Origin: Megalopta genalis
Lineage: Eukaryota > Arthropoda > Insecta > Hymenoptera > Halictidae
Length of the DNA stretch: 64,000 nt
NCBI RefSeq assembly: GCF_051020955.1
Contig: NC_135013.1
Span: 3,254,501-3,318,500 of the forward strand
Direction: 5' to 3'
Part shown: positions 44,145-54,560 of the stretch, in pieces
Layout: each line of letters begins with the position of its first letter
Numbering within the stretch: the first letter of the stretch is position 1
Notes under the pieces: generated by a model
Seen by the model: only the letters and a program-made list of their open reading frames with translations
Told to the model about the DNA's origin: nothing
Database searches by the model: none
Program-made: the position numbers and the translations under genes

Positions 44145-44345
44145 TTTCATCGGTTGATCTATTAGATCGTCGACTTTTCAAAATTATGATGTCGTCGATC
44201 AATGACCGATTCTATTCGTTGATCGATTCATTCGATCGTCGACTTTACGATTATGATGTCGTCGATCAACGACCGGTTCCATTCGCCGATCGATTCATTC
44301 GATCGTCGACTTTTCGACGATCAATGCCTTCGTTCGTTTCCATCA
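44145..44345. repeat. ~70 bp GATCGTCGAC tandem repeat, three copies
   Basis: Units share TCGATCGTCGACTTTTC, TTATGATGTCGTCGATCAA and GATCGATTCATTC. Spacing is about 66-76 bp. The unit is rich in TCGA/GATC palindromes. Confidence 0.85.
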
Positions 44346-44363
44346 ATCATTCGATCAAATTAA

Positions 44364-45240
44364 CTACATAGCTAGTTGCGTCTGCTCCTTTTCAGTGCAC
44401 GTACTTATATGTGTCGCGTGGATCAAGCGACGACGGGTATATTCGTCGAACACAGAGTAAGTGTCGCTGTGAAAATATTGGATCAAAAAGAGACGGTTTT
44501 ATCTTATAAAATTAACAATTTTATTACTACACTATTTACTCATTCACTTAACATTAACATATAGTATGTATACATAATAGACGTATATAAAAGTTAAAAA
44601 TTCAAACTGTTGCTGTACGTTCTCGTTATCACGAAAATCTCAATTTAAACAGCCAATGGTCTCTACTTTTCACGCAAGACGAGTATACTCGTCGTGACGT
44701 AAAATAGTGTTACTTTTCCGTGACGAGTATAATATAATACTGTATACTGAGTATATATAATATAATACTGTCACTTCTCTATGACGAGTATACTCGTTGC
44801 GACACAAATACGAGTATACTCGTTTCATTACACAAATCGTGTCACTTCTCCATAACGAGTATACTCGTCATTACACAAATCGTGTCACTTCTCCGTGACG
44901 AGTATACTCGTCATGACACAAATCATGTTACTTCTCCATGACGAGTATACTCGTCATGACACAAAATACTAACCCAACTGCCCCGTCTCTGACGAGTGTA
45001 CTCGTCGCGACACAATATACTGCCACTTCTCCACGACGAGTATACTCGTCGCAACACAATATACTGCCATTTCTCCGTGACGAGTATATTCGTCGTGACA
45101 CAAAGTACTGTCACTTCTCTATGACGAGTATACTCGACGAACACAAAATACTGCCCCTTCTATATGACGAGTATACTCGTCATTACACAAATCGTGTCAC
45201 TTCTCCGTGACGAGTATACTCGTCGAGCACAGCTAACACG
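44364..45240 (-). mobile_element. family H element, copy H3 (inverted)
   Basis: In reverse orientation it has the same order as H1: left TIR GTTAGCTGTGCTCGACGAG (45238 inward), array, ACCATTGGCTGTTTAAATTG segment, AT-rich spacer, ATAAAACCGTCTC segment, solo palindrome variant CGACGAATATACCCGTCG (44433-44450) and a TAGCTATGTAG end next to TTAA (44360-44363). This full-length colinear match to H1 is why I treat H as a mobile element. The 45.2 kb side lacks an obvious TTAA. Confidence 0.65.
44679..45222 (-). repeat. palindromic minisatellite of H3, ~12 copies
   Basis: About 12 copies of GACGAGTATACTCGTC or close variants with linkers complementary to the H1 linker (GTGACACAAA...CACTTCTCC). One region near 44720-44770 is disrupted by a TATAATATAATACTG duplication. 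Confidence 0.95.
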
Positions 45241-45934
45241 CGCTCTCGATTGAGCTAACAGCTTCGAACGACAAACCGAGGGGTCACCGGTGACCCTGCG
45301 AGCTATTCAACAAAGTCGCAAACTCGTTTCGCGTAACGCGGCACTCACTCTTCACGCGCAAACGATCCACGTGTTTCGCTCTCCTCGACTTCTGTACGCA
45401 AGGCTGTAGTAACGCGACGTTGTTTAAGGGCCCGTTGCTCGGGTATGCACGGCTAATAATTCAGCTCAAAGGAAAAGCATTCGGTCCAGTTTGCCTGTGA
45501 CCCCGATACGGAGGCCGTTGATGAGCCAGCCAATAACGCCGCGGCACTCCGGCACTCGTGCCGAACAAGGACCGGCGCGCCGCGGGCTGTCAAAGAAAAT
45601 CCACGGCGCGGCGTTACTGATTTCGGGTATACGGACAACTAAACCCGTTGCCGTGACGCAGTTCCCCCGCGACGCGGCCGTAAACCGAAGGGAAGTGGTC
45701 CTTCATCACGGGAGACCGTCCGCATCAAAATTCTCCGACGATAAATGGACGGGAACCACGTTGGGACGTGGTCCAATCCGGAGCCTCTCCCGTAATTTCG
45801 GCCGGCGCACGGTGATACGTATGCTCGAAATCATGGTTAATAACCACGCCGTACGGCGCCCGGGTCTTTTCGGACCCGGAGCTCGATGCCCGCCTTGATC
45901 GTTCGATATTCGATACCGTCTGTCGTTTGTTTAT
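45241..45934. other. GC-rich single-copy stretch
   Basis: Contains the perfect 16 bp palindrome listed below. A 135-codon plus frame (45491-45898) has no recognisable domain. No gene is called. Confidence 0.45.
45281..45296. promoter_or_regulatory. 16 bp palindrome with inverted GGTCA half-sites
   Basis: GGGTCACCGGTGACCC is a perfect palindrome and contains GGTCA and TGACC separated by four bases, an IR4-type arrangement of nuclear-receptor half-sites. The canonical ecdysone element is IR1, so this is not a standard match. Confidence 0.25.
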
Positions 45935-46520
45935 GTTAGAGCGATAACAAAGTATTTATACTCTTGTATTGTTCAAATTATACGATTAGTTATAACTGTA
46001 GAAATTAAAAAATAAAGGTGCGGTTATGTGGTAACAATACTAAGTCTATGTAATAATAATAAGGTTAATATTATGTTATAGCGACTATAAAGTTTTTATG
46101 CTCTTTTATTGTTCAAATTATATGATTAGTTATAACTCTAGAAATTAAAAAATAAAAGTGCGGTTATGTCAGTAACAATACTAAGTCTATGTGGTAACAA
46201 TAATAAGGTTAATATTATGTTATAGCGACTATAAAGTTTTTATACTCTTTTATTGTTCAAATTATATGATTAGTTATAACTCTAGAAATTAAAAAATAAA
46301 GGTGTGGTTATGTCAGTAACAATAATAAGTCGATGTAATAATAATAAGGTTAATATTATGTAAGAGCGACAACAAAGATTTTATACTCTTTTATTGTTGA
46401 AATTATATGATTAGTTATAACTCTAGAAATTAAACAATAAAGGTGCGATTATGTCAGTAACAATAATAAGTCTATGTAGTAACAATAACAAGGTTATGTA
46501 GTAACAATAATAATGACGAT
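45935..46520. repeat. 140-144 bp tandem array, four copies
   Basis: The GCGAC/GCGAT phrase recurs at 45941, 46081, 46225 and 46366. Units share TTATACTCTTTTATTGTTCA, ATTAGTTATAACTCTAGAAA and GGTTATGTCAGTAACAATA. Small indels between copies. Confidence 0.95.
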
Positions 46521-46564
46521 GATAACAACAAAATTTTCGTTCAAAATGTTTGTATGTATAAAGT

Positions 46565-46634
46565 CATGGGTCCATTTGGACCCGATCATAGGCTTTCGAG
46601 TGAACGCTCAACCGCTATTTTAATCCTGCAAGGG
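46565..46634. repeat. piggyBac-like end fragment F3
   Basis: GGGTCCATTTGGACCC (compare F2), then sequence ending CCTGCAAGGG before TTAA (46635-46638). The other end was not found, so it is a fragment. Confidence 0.4.
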
Positions 46635-46679
46635 TTAAAAAGCTCTAAAAATGATAGTGCTTAATTAGTGCTTAGATAG

Positions 46680-46870
46680 TTTAATGTTACTAAGCTTAAT
46701 TTAAAGATTAGCTTAATGTTACTAAGCTTAATTTAAAAATTAGCTTAATGCTACTAAGCTTAATTTCAAAATTAGCTTAATGTTACTAAGCTTAATTTCA
46801 AAATTAGCTTAATGTTACCAAGCTTAATTTCAAAATTAGTTTAATTAAAATTACTAAGCTTATTAAGTTA
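46680..46870. repeat. 32 bp tandem array
   Basis: GCTTAATGTTACTAAGCTTA + ATTTCAAAATTA units at 46711, 46743, 46775 and 46807 (32 bp spacing), five to six copies. Each contains TAAGCTTA, a perfect 8 bp palindrome. Confidence 0.9.
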
Positions 46871-47555
46871 CTACAGCTCGATAAAAAATATTTGGCTCCC
46901 ATTGTTTTGTCGCGGTGTGTACTTACGAGGGAAGGGGTGGGGGTTAATACGCGTTACAGACAGTAATACGTGTTACCGAAAAGTCAGGATGCCCGCGGCG
47001 TTGGCCCAGTTTCCCATAATTGCTCGAATCCCGATTTTTCTATCGGCCGCAGCCGTCGACCTTCTTACCATATTTCACATCGCTCGCTGTAACAGCCCCA
47101 TGGGATCCCCGTATGCGTGACCGAGGAGCGCCGGGCGGCGGAAAATTAGGAAGATTCACGAGCGGCCGGTCCCGCTGCTATTCGTTTATCTGTCCGAGAA
47201 CGGGGCTGAGACACTTCCAGAGGAACGGACGCGGAGGAGATTCGAGCGCGACTCGAATCGTGCGGGACGCGGCGCCGGATCCCTCTCGCGCGCGTTTCCC
47301 CGCATTCTTTTTTCTTTTCACGTCCGCCGGACCGGAAGGACGTTTCAAAACCGACACGGCCTATTTGTCCGCGGTGACCCCGATGCCGCCGCGACAACAC
47401 CAGTCGCGATTTCTGTCTCTCCGCTCGGTTTTTTGACATTTTTCAAGATCTCCCTGTCCGCCGTCCTTTCTTCCCCCGCCCTCTACCCCCTCCCCCCACA
47501 CCCTTCTTTCTTCAGGACCGCGTCACGGTGTTCGTACTTCCCACGTTCTTTGTCA
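46871..47555. other. GC-rich single-copy stretch
   Basis: A 138-codon plus frame at 47020-47436 overlaps a 97-codon minus frame. No recognisable domain. C-rich tract at 47470-47505. No gene is supported. Confidence 0.45.
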
Positions 47556-48080
47556 TTGTGAAACGTGTTCGAATAAAATTTTATTCGGGGTATTTTTTCG
47601 GAAGGTTATCTCGATAAAATTTTGTTCGATGAATTCGTTTGAAATATTTCTCGAATGATATTCCGTTTCGAGGAATTTATCTGATATTTTGTACGAACTG
47701 TATTTTATTCGAAGAATTTATTCGACACATTATACGAATAAAATTTTATTCGAAGAATTTATTCGACACATTATACGAATAAAATTTTATTCGAAGGATT
47801 TATTTGATATATTATACGAATAAAATTTTATTCGAAGAATTTATTCGAAATGTTCTATGAATTTTATTCTATTCGAAGAATTTATTCGAAGTATTATACG
47901 AATTAAATTTTATTACAAATGTTATATGCATTTTATTCTATTTGAAGAATTTATTCGAAATATTGTACGCACAAAATTTTATTCGAAAGAATTTATTCGT
48001 GATATTATCCGAATAAAATACGAGATATTATTCGAATAAAATAGTATATGAAATATTATACCGAATAAAATATTACGTGA
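47556..48080. repeat. ~41 bp array with palindrome CGAATAAAATTTTATTCG
   Basis: Units carry the perfect 18 bp palindrome CGAATAAAATTTTATTCG followed by AAGAATTTATTCGACACATT. Spacing is 41 bp in the regular part (47711, 47752, 47793). The edges are more degenerate. Confidence 0.9.
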
Positions 48081-48976
48081 ATAATGCGAAACTCTTTAAA
48101 CTACCCCCGAAGAAAATTAATCGAACACCTTTTAAACCCCAATAACATTTTTAAATCTGAATTAAATGACTGGAATATATCTTTTTCAATATCAAAGGGA
48201 CCAGTAAACTGAGCAACGATCAAACTATATTTTTATATAAAAATTGCTATTACTTGGACTTGACTTGAAAGAAATAAAAGAAACCCCCGTTTTTTTAACT
48301 TTTTTATCTGAAAGTTAACAACTTAAAATTGACATCAAGACTTAACTTAAACTCGGCAGTCGAAATACACGCTGAAAATTCCGTCAAAAATCGAAGCTGC
48401 CAAGGTACCCGCGAAATGACACGGCCCTGTCGCCGTATTCAGGTTTTGTCATTCGCTGGAAGGTAGAAGCAAGTCCTGCACGCTGTACAGTTTTTTCCCC
48501 GGTGGCGCGATTAATGATGCTCATTTTCTCTTCGGATTGTCCCGGAGAAGGGGGGGAGGGGTGAAGACGGTGCCGGATTATTTCTCTTTCTCGCGCGGCG
48601 GCTTTCCTCTAATGGACTTTGCAGCATGAAGAATTACGTCGAGCCGACTATCCACGTACGTAAATAAACTCGTTTTTATTACGACGATAATTGCCGCGCC
48701 GACGCGATGGTCGTCCGAATCGTATACAGTAATTACTCCACGAGTGTCACAATCTTGCCGCGCCAGGAGTGTCGCGACGCTGCTGCCGCGCCTACGCGAT
48801 TTATCAATTTTCTCGCTAACGCAACGCGAAGGACTTCGTTTCCGAGAAAATCGAATTTTAATATTCGAACGTTAGTTTTTTTTTATCTCTTTTTGTCGAT
48901 CCAAGCAGAGTTGCAAAATTAAACGAAAAGAATTCCAATCATGGTCTAGTAGACTGTACTAGTCACTGTATCACTG
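48081..48976. other. single-copy stretch
   Basis: AT-rich at first, then GC-rich from 48360 with a G run near 48549-48560. Short frames only. Nothing supported. Confidence 0.5.
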
Positions 48977-48980
48977 TTAA

Positions 48981-49222
48981 CCCTTTGCACTCGAAGCTAT
49001 TTTAACCGTAAACCTAAAATAATTTTTCTGACTTATAGTATTTCCATTTTATATGACAAAGTGTGCATTTTATGCATATGAAATTGAGTCTTGCGGTAAC
49101 TTGTACAACAGTTACACTTTTAACAATTTCTTAAATGTAAACTTTGTTATTATAAAAATTATCTTGGAATATGCTATAACAATTTTAATGGTGCCTCAGA
49201 GTTACCACTCGAGTGCAAAGGG
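48981..49222. mobile_element. family B piggyBac-like MITE, intact copy B4 (242 bp)
   Basis: Perfect TTAA on both sides (48977-48980, 49223-49226). Terminal repeats CCCTTTGCACTCGA and, reversed, CCCTTTGCACTCGAGTGG. The core contains TATAGTATTTCCATTTTATA, the uninterrupted equivalent of the C2 insertion site in B5. The best reference copy of the family in the window. No coding capacity. Confidence 0.95.
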
Positions 49223-49226
49223 TTAA

Positions 49227-49696
49227 TATTCGGACAACTTTGAAAACGCAGTAACCATTTTTTAGAACTGCACCAAACGACTCGAATTTTTGTTTAGATG
49301 ATAGTGAAATCAGTCTACTATACCATAATTAGAATTATATTCTATTAATATTGCTATCGCTTCGAATGACAAACAGGAAATAGAAAACTCATGTTCGAAT
49401 ATTCAAACAGAATTTTCTCTAAGTCCCCCGAACAAAAAGAGCTATTCTATATTTTATTCACATTTTTTCACCGTTTGTGCATACCTTGCAGGGACACCCT
49501 GTATACAGTGCATCTCTTTTGCGTAAACACAGAAAAAATTGACCAGCATTTGTGCTGTTTTATAGCAATGATAACTACACTGCAGATCTTCCTTCCAAAC
49601 GCGAGATGTCAACGCTCTTTGCTGCTTCCAATCTCTTCACGCGTCCATTCCGGCGAAGCGAAACGTGGTATCGCGACGCTGTCGTGGCGCTAGTAG
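49227..49696. other. single-copy stretch
   Basis: A 100-codon plus frame at 49391-49693 has no recognisable domain. It contains an isolated family A terminus (next entry). Confidence 0.4.
49491..49502. repeat. isolated family A-type terminus
   Basis: GGGACACCCTG followed by TA, the reversed terminus of family A, without a partner end nearby. Confidence 0.35.
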
Positions 49697-49990
49697 TCGG
49701 CGCTAGTCGGCGCTAGTCGGCGCTAGTCGGCTCCAGTCGGCGCTAATCGTCGCTAGTCGGCGCAAGCAGTCAGCCTTCTCCCACTTAGCCCCGTCACTAG
49801 TCGGCGCTACTCGGCGCAAGCAGTCAGCCTTCTCCCACTTAGCTTCGTCACTAGTCGGCGCTACTCGGCGCAAGCAGTCAGCCTTCTCCCACTTAGCTCC
49901 GTCACTAGTCGACGCTACTCGGCGCAAGCAGTCAGCCTTCTCCCACTTAGCCCCGTCACTAGTCAGCGCTACTCGGCGCAAGCAGTCAGC
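49697..49990. repeat. 54 bp minisatellite with 13 bp seed repeats
   Basis: Begins with several GTCGGCGCTA repeats, then five units at exact 54 bp spacing (GCAAGCAGTCAGCC at 49762, 49816, 49870, 49924, 49978), each with CTTCTCCCACTTAG. On the minus strand 54 bp gives an 18-residue period inside a 193-codon frame (49703-50284). Confidence 0.95.
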
Positions 49991-50720
49991 TTTCCCCCAC
50001 TTACTCCCGCCGCGCGGTCCGAGCTCGAGTGACGTCACGGTGGTAGCCGGCAGTCTGGCACGATCGGCCAGCAATCTCGCGTTTGGCCGTAGAAACGCCG
50101 AGCCGGATAAAAATTTGGTATCGCAGCGGCGCGAGTCGGGTCGTTGGCGGGCTCGCAGTTCGGGAACAATGACAGTCGGACGTTCGCGCATCTCGGGCTT
50201 ATTCGGCGTCATAGCATTTGAACGGCTAGAGCAACGGTGCGGCGCGGCACGGGGCGAAGCGGCGAGATCGCGTTCATTTTTCACGGCGGCGACGGAAACA
50301 GCGGCGGCGCGGCGCGACGTGCGGCGAGCGGGCGGGCACGGTGTCTCGGAAAAAGAAAGATCGGGGAGAACCGACGACTGATCTTCCTTCCCGTGGATAG
50401 ATGGATAAACGGTTGCTCGCGAATATTCTCCGCTCCTCGATCATCGTCTCCGCCGATCTGCCAAGACGGCGGATAGAAGCAGAATGGAGTTTACGAAACT
50501 ATCGTCCGGAGACGATAGAAACTAAATCGAGTTTCCGCGGGCGCCGCGGCCATTTGTCATTAGAGAGAGGATTCAGACGGGAGGGAGGCCCTGCAGCCTT
50601 TCCAGACATTTCCTGATTACGAACCCCGCTACCCGGCCCGACACGACCCGGCCCGGTCTCGGTCCAACCCCCGCCGCCGAGGAAGGAGATTCGCCACTGA
50701 CCTAGCCCTTTAAAAACACT
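49991..50720. other. GC-rich island next to the 54 bp array
   Basis: CpG-dense with a CRE palindrome at its left edge. Frames on both strands (113 codons plus, 193 codons minus) overlap. Codon choice cannot separate them by eye. Promoter-like composition, unproven. Confidence 0.45.
50030..50037. promoter_or_regulatory. perfect CRE palindrome TGACGTCA
   Basis: TGACGTCA at the start of the CpG-dense stretch, adjacent to GAGCTCGAG. CREB/ATF-type motif by established consensus. A second copy lies at 1819-1826. Confidence 0.35.
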
Positions 50721-51094
50721 TCGACGACCTTGAAGTGAAGTCCAAAAAATATAGCCTTGAACAAATTTTTTGTCTGCTATAATATTTTACTTCCCCGAAT
50801 CAACTAATGTTTTTCTACGGCATTTTTTTCTATCGTAGTAAACCAGCGAGATACATATTTTAAATGCTCGAGTTAGACGGAACATCCTGTATTTTAAAGC
50901 ATTTATTTTTAAGTTATCTGTGAAGCGATAACAAATAAATTGTTTAATTATTGATATTATTTGAATATTTAACGCAGATTTTTATAGCCGAGGCTCGTCT
51001 TCAGTCGTGAAATGCATATTTGGTACATTATAATACAGCCCACGGTTGCGCGAATAATATTTAATCGAATGATATTACGTTTACGATGAATTGA
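50721..51094. other. AT-rich single-copy stretch
   Basis: Nothing supported. Confidence 0.5.
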
Positions 51095-51098
51095 ATCG

Positions 51099-51148
<50 letters not shown>

Positions 51149-51152
51149 CGAT
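51095..51152. repeat. (TA)n microsatellite within a palindrome
   Basis: (TA)n of ~42 bp flanked by TCGAAAT and ATTTCGA, so the whole stretch is one perfect palindrome. Confidence 0.9.
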
Positions 51153-51269
51153 ATGTATATATATTTAGTCGCCTTGTTGTGTCAATCGTTCGGCATAATC
51201 TGGCTGGTCTATTGGCGAATTGCTTATCCGAAAATTGCGATACAAATGCCACTGTTATTACAGTCTATA

Positions 51270-51520
51270 CGAGAGAATATATGTATATACATATAAATAT
51301 AGTTATAAAAATATATAGATATAGATGTAAATATATATAAATAAATATAAATATAGATATACATATATATAAAGATAGATATAAATAAATATAAATATAT
51401 ATAAATATAGATAAAAATATAAATATACATAAAAATTTACATAAATATAGATAAAAATATATACAAATACAGATACAAATACATATAAATATACATAAAA
51501 ATCCGAGATAATAGATTTTC
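51270..51520. repeat. ATAAATATA low-complexity array
   Basis: Irregular repeats of AAATATAGATATA and ATAAATATAAATATA type motifs. Minus-strand frames rich in Ile, Tyr and Phe are repeat artefacts. Confidence 0.9.
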
Positions 51521-51905
51521 AATATGTAGAAACGTGCCGTCGAAGGCGACAAAAAAGGATCTCAAACTTAAAAGAAAATTTATAACGACCAAACAATTCG
51601 AAAGAGAAAATTTCCGCGCAAGAAAGTTTACAAAGAGAATATCTTCAACGAAGAGAAATTTCAAAGGAAATTTCTAACGGGACGAGATTTAAGGGCGAGA
51701 AATTCCCATGGAAAAAAGATTTCACCGTGGATCTCTGATTAAAAAGAAATTTAAGCCAGCGAAAAGAAAAAAGAAAGAAAAGAAACAAAAATGTGAAAGA
51801 AAATTTCCAACGAAGAACAGCGTGCGAAAGAGAATTTCCAATGAAAATAGAAGTGGCTCTCTCTTTCCAAGAAGATTCGTTCGCTCGGAGATTGTTTTCC
51901 GGTAG
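51521..51905. other. purine-biased stretch with GAAATTTC phrases
   Basis: The plus strand is strongly A/G-biased. A loosely periodic GAAAATTTCC / AACGAAGAG phrase recurs at ~30-45 bp steps. The Lys-rich plus frame (51708-51905) fits this bias. No gene is called. Confidence 0.5.
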
Positions 51906-52655
51906 ATTTGCGATCGAGGAGCCGCGTACACGCGCCGGATAAATATTTTTTCAAGGTCTCCTCCTCGGTCCTGCCGACGCGACGCCGCGTAAAAGAGGGC
52001 GGGGAGAGCATCAAAGCCGGATTATCGGCTATTCTTCGGGGTCACCCGATTTCCTGGGATAGGATCCGATTTAATGGAAATGACAATTACCATCCGTGCA
52101 AGAGCACAATATGTTCTGGGACACGGGATTTCCACCTTGCAAGCTCTCCTCCATGGTACTTCCGGGCGACGAGGACGACGAGGAGGAGGACGAGGAGGAG
52201 GAGGAGGACGCGACGGAAGGCTGAGACGCGAGGGCGCGTGGGCGGGGTGAAAAGAGTTCCGAGATAATGGCGCGTGGCTCGGAATCGGGATCCTTTTATT
52301 CGCGCAATCTCGGAGGAGTATATGCATCGAGGAAAGCGATATGAGAAGAAGCGGCGGAAAAGGATGTACAGAAGGCAACGGCCCCGGCTCTTACGGCTTT
52401 TGACCCGCTACACCGTCGTCGTCGATCGTCAATTCCCATCGATTGCTCTTATTTCGCCTCGCCGAGGACTCCATAAACATCCCCATCCATCAAAGACACC
52501 GGCCGCGGCCCGGCGCATATCCTTCGCTCGCGATATCCTTGGCGAAAATGCCCGGATGCTGGCCACGCGTCGAAAACGCGGCGAAACCTATTCTAAAGTT
52601 ATTTTTTTAAATTAAGAAAATTTACAAATCGTTTATACTAGAGTAAAATTTGATA
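51906..52655. other. GC-rich single-copy stretch with GAC/GAG run
   Basis: GACGACGAGGAGGAGG-type trinucleotide run at 52169-52211. Opposing frames of 113-119 codons have no recognisable domain. Nothing supported. Confidence 0.45.
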
Positions 52656-52661
52656 ATTTAG

Positions 52662-53146
52662 CCCTTTGCACTCGAGGCTATTTTAACTATAAATGAAAAA
52701 TAATTTCTTTGATTCATAGTACAGTAATGCGGTAATAGCAGAATTCGATGAACGACGTATGTCTCCCTAACTGTCCCAGTAATGTCTCCCTAACTGACGC
52801 TCAGATTGTGCACAATGATGGACGATTTGGGAAGAAGAGATACGATTTTTCGAGCCTTGTGACTTGTTTTTTATGGTTATCGATTGTCAACAACTATAAA
52901 AACGAGTTGCAAGGCTCGAATAATCGCATCTCCTCTTCCCAAATCGTCTATTTTCGTGCACAATCTGAGCGTCAATTAGGGAGACATTACTGTATTTCCA
53001 TTTTATATTAAATTGAGTTTTGTGGTACAACGGTTACGCGCGGTAATTTACGCCAATAAACAATTTAGCGGTTTCTTAAATCTAAACTTTGTTAATATAA
53101 AAATTATTTTGGAACGTGCTATAACAATTTTAGTGGTAGTAGTTAG
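52662..53146. mobile_element. family B element B5, split by C2
   Basis: After TTAG (52658-52661) it starts CCCTTTGCACTCGAGGCTAT. After C2 it resumes in register (TTTCCATTTTATATTAAATT; TTGTGGTACAACGGTTACGC; TGGAACGTGCTATAACAATT). The terminal repeat on the right is decayed and a TTAA lies at 53147-53150. Confidence 0.8.
52722..52992. mobile_element. family C foldback MITE, copy C2 (271 bp)
   Basis: TA on each side (52720-52721, 52993-52994). The single-TA empty site is seen in B4 (TATAGTATTTCC). A perfect-type terminus CAGTAATGTCTCCCTAACTG starts at 52777 and mirrors the right end. The extra 55 bp at the left also begin CAGTAATG, so the left terminus appears duplicated. The centre folds through GATTGTCAACAACTATAAAA. 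Confidence 0.9.
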
Positions 53147-53150
53147 TTAA

Positions 53151-53867
53151 CAATTACACGACAGATATACGTTAAAAGATTCGAGCAAGAATGTCGAGGA
53201 AAATGTGCAAATGATACTCCAATTTGGTAAAAAGTTGTCCATTAAATATGACGCGTTTAGCGTATTAAGTGTATTAAGTGTATAAAGTGTATTGAGTATA
53301 ACATATTTTATAATAAATATCGTACCATAAGGTAAAAGATGAGAAAATTATATTATATTACAGAAATTATATTACAGAAATATGAATTACGAAAATATGT
53401 CACTGTGAGTTCTTCGAGGTTCGAAGCATTGACCAAAACAGCAAAAGTCTATGCAGATGTTACACTTCGGCTTCGAGTAAACCGTACATAAGGCGAAGAA
53501 CGATGGCGAAGTTACGGCTACCTTCAGCATTTTTACAGTTACCGTCGGCCAATCCTGACTTGGTCGTGTAAATGCGAACCGCCGTTACTTCTCTTTACAG
53601 TCTCGTTCTTCAAATGCCTCTCGTAACAGTCAATTTCGACCGAGCAGTGCGTGCGCTCTCAGGCACGCAGCGCAGTTTCAAGTCCCACATGAAACATTTA
53701 CTACTGGCTGGCGCGCGGCGGCTGTAATTCGGTTTAAAAAGTGGAAATCATAAAATCGATGCCATTAGGAACGCGAACGGTTCGGCGGAAATGAATTGCG
53801 TCGATTGCGACGTTCTCGTTCGATGCGAAATTTTAATTGTTAAAAACAATTTTAACATCGTCGAATA
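53151..53867. other. single-copy stretch
   Basis: GTATTAAGTGTATTAAGTGT short repeat at ~53262-53290. No supported frame. Confidence 0.5.
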
Positions 53868-53940
53868 CAATAATTTCTCCCAGAAATGCTCGGAGGTCGG
53901 AATTGAAACCGGCAGATCCGAGAATACCGAGTCGCGATTC
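53868..53940 (+). repeat. family E dispersed repeat, copy 4
   Basis: After TA (53866-53867): CAATAATTTCTCCCAGAAAT, then CTCGGAGGTCGGAATTGAAA. The reverse match is 214-287. Confidence 0.7.
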
Positions 53941-54284
53941 TTTGGGTCTCGCGGCACGTTTTTATGGAAAATCGGGGCAGTCGGCGAAAGAAAGCAGCGG
54001 CCGGCATGCGGGTGTACATTAACGCTTTACAGGCCGCGCGGTTTTATGAAAAACCTTCACGGGGAGCCAGCGTTATATCCCGGATCAAACTGCTATTTTA
54101 CAAATAAACGAAATTATAATTAAATTATAGTTCGCAAATCGGCAATCGATTGTCGGGCAACTTTGTAAATATTGAAATTTTAGGTTTATTATTATATCGT
54201 CAAGGTGAATTGCGATTTCGCACTCGTTCACAGTCGAATCGGAAATAGCTAGTAGTTTGTACCACTGATACTGGTGCCGAACGG
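53941..54284. other. single-copy stretch
   Basis: Nothing supported apart from the tail of a 110-codon plus frame starting at 53791 that overlaps repeat E. Confidence 0.45.
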
Positions 54285-54292
54285 CGTGTGAA

Positions 54293-54552
54293 CAGTGTAT
54301 TCGGGAAAAGTAGCTACGCGAGGAGTGGGGCGGTGACGCGTGCGGAGAGAGACCCGCGCAGCGGCGCGCCGCGTCTACCGGGCGAGCATTGTAATTCTGA
54401 ACTACGACGACGACGCGACGCGACGCGGAGCTGCGGGTACAATACAACGCAATAGGTGCTGCCCTGTGGACGCGCCACGCCGCTGCGCGGGACTCTCGCG
54501 CGTGCGTCGCCTGCCCCCACTCCTCGCGTAGCGACTTTTCCTGAATACGCTG
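54293..54552. mobile_element. hAT-like foldback MITE (260 bp)
   Basis: Ends CAGTGTATTCGGGAAAAGTA and, reversed, CAGCGTATTCAGGAAAAGTC, continuing as ~105 bp arms (GCTACGCGAGGAGTGGGG in both). Outside the ends lie CGTGTGAA (54285-54292) and CGCGTGAT (54553-54560), which agree at 6 of 8 positions. CAGNG ends with an 8 bp duplication is the known hAT pattern. Mirror-image frames on the two strands reflect the palindrome. Confidence 0.7.
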
Positions 54553-54560
54553 CGCGTGAT

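Noticed and set aside
45241..45898. 135-codon plus frame in GC-rich DNA as a gene.
   Set aside because: No recognisable domain, and GC-rich DNA readily yields stop-free frames of this size.
51095..51152. Possible cruciform or regulatory palindrome.
   Set aside because: It is a (TA)n microsatellite with short symmetric flanks and is most simply slippage DNA.
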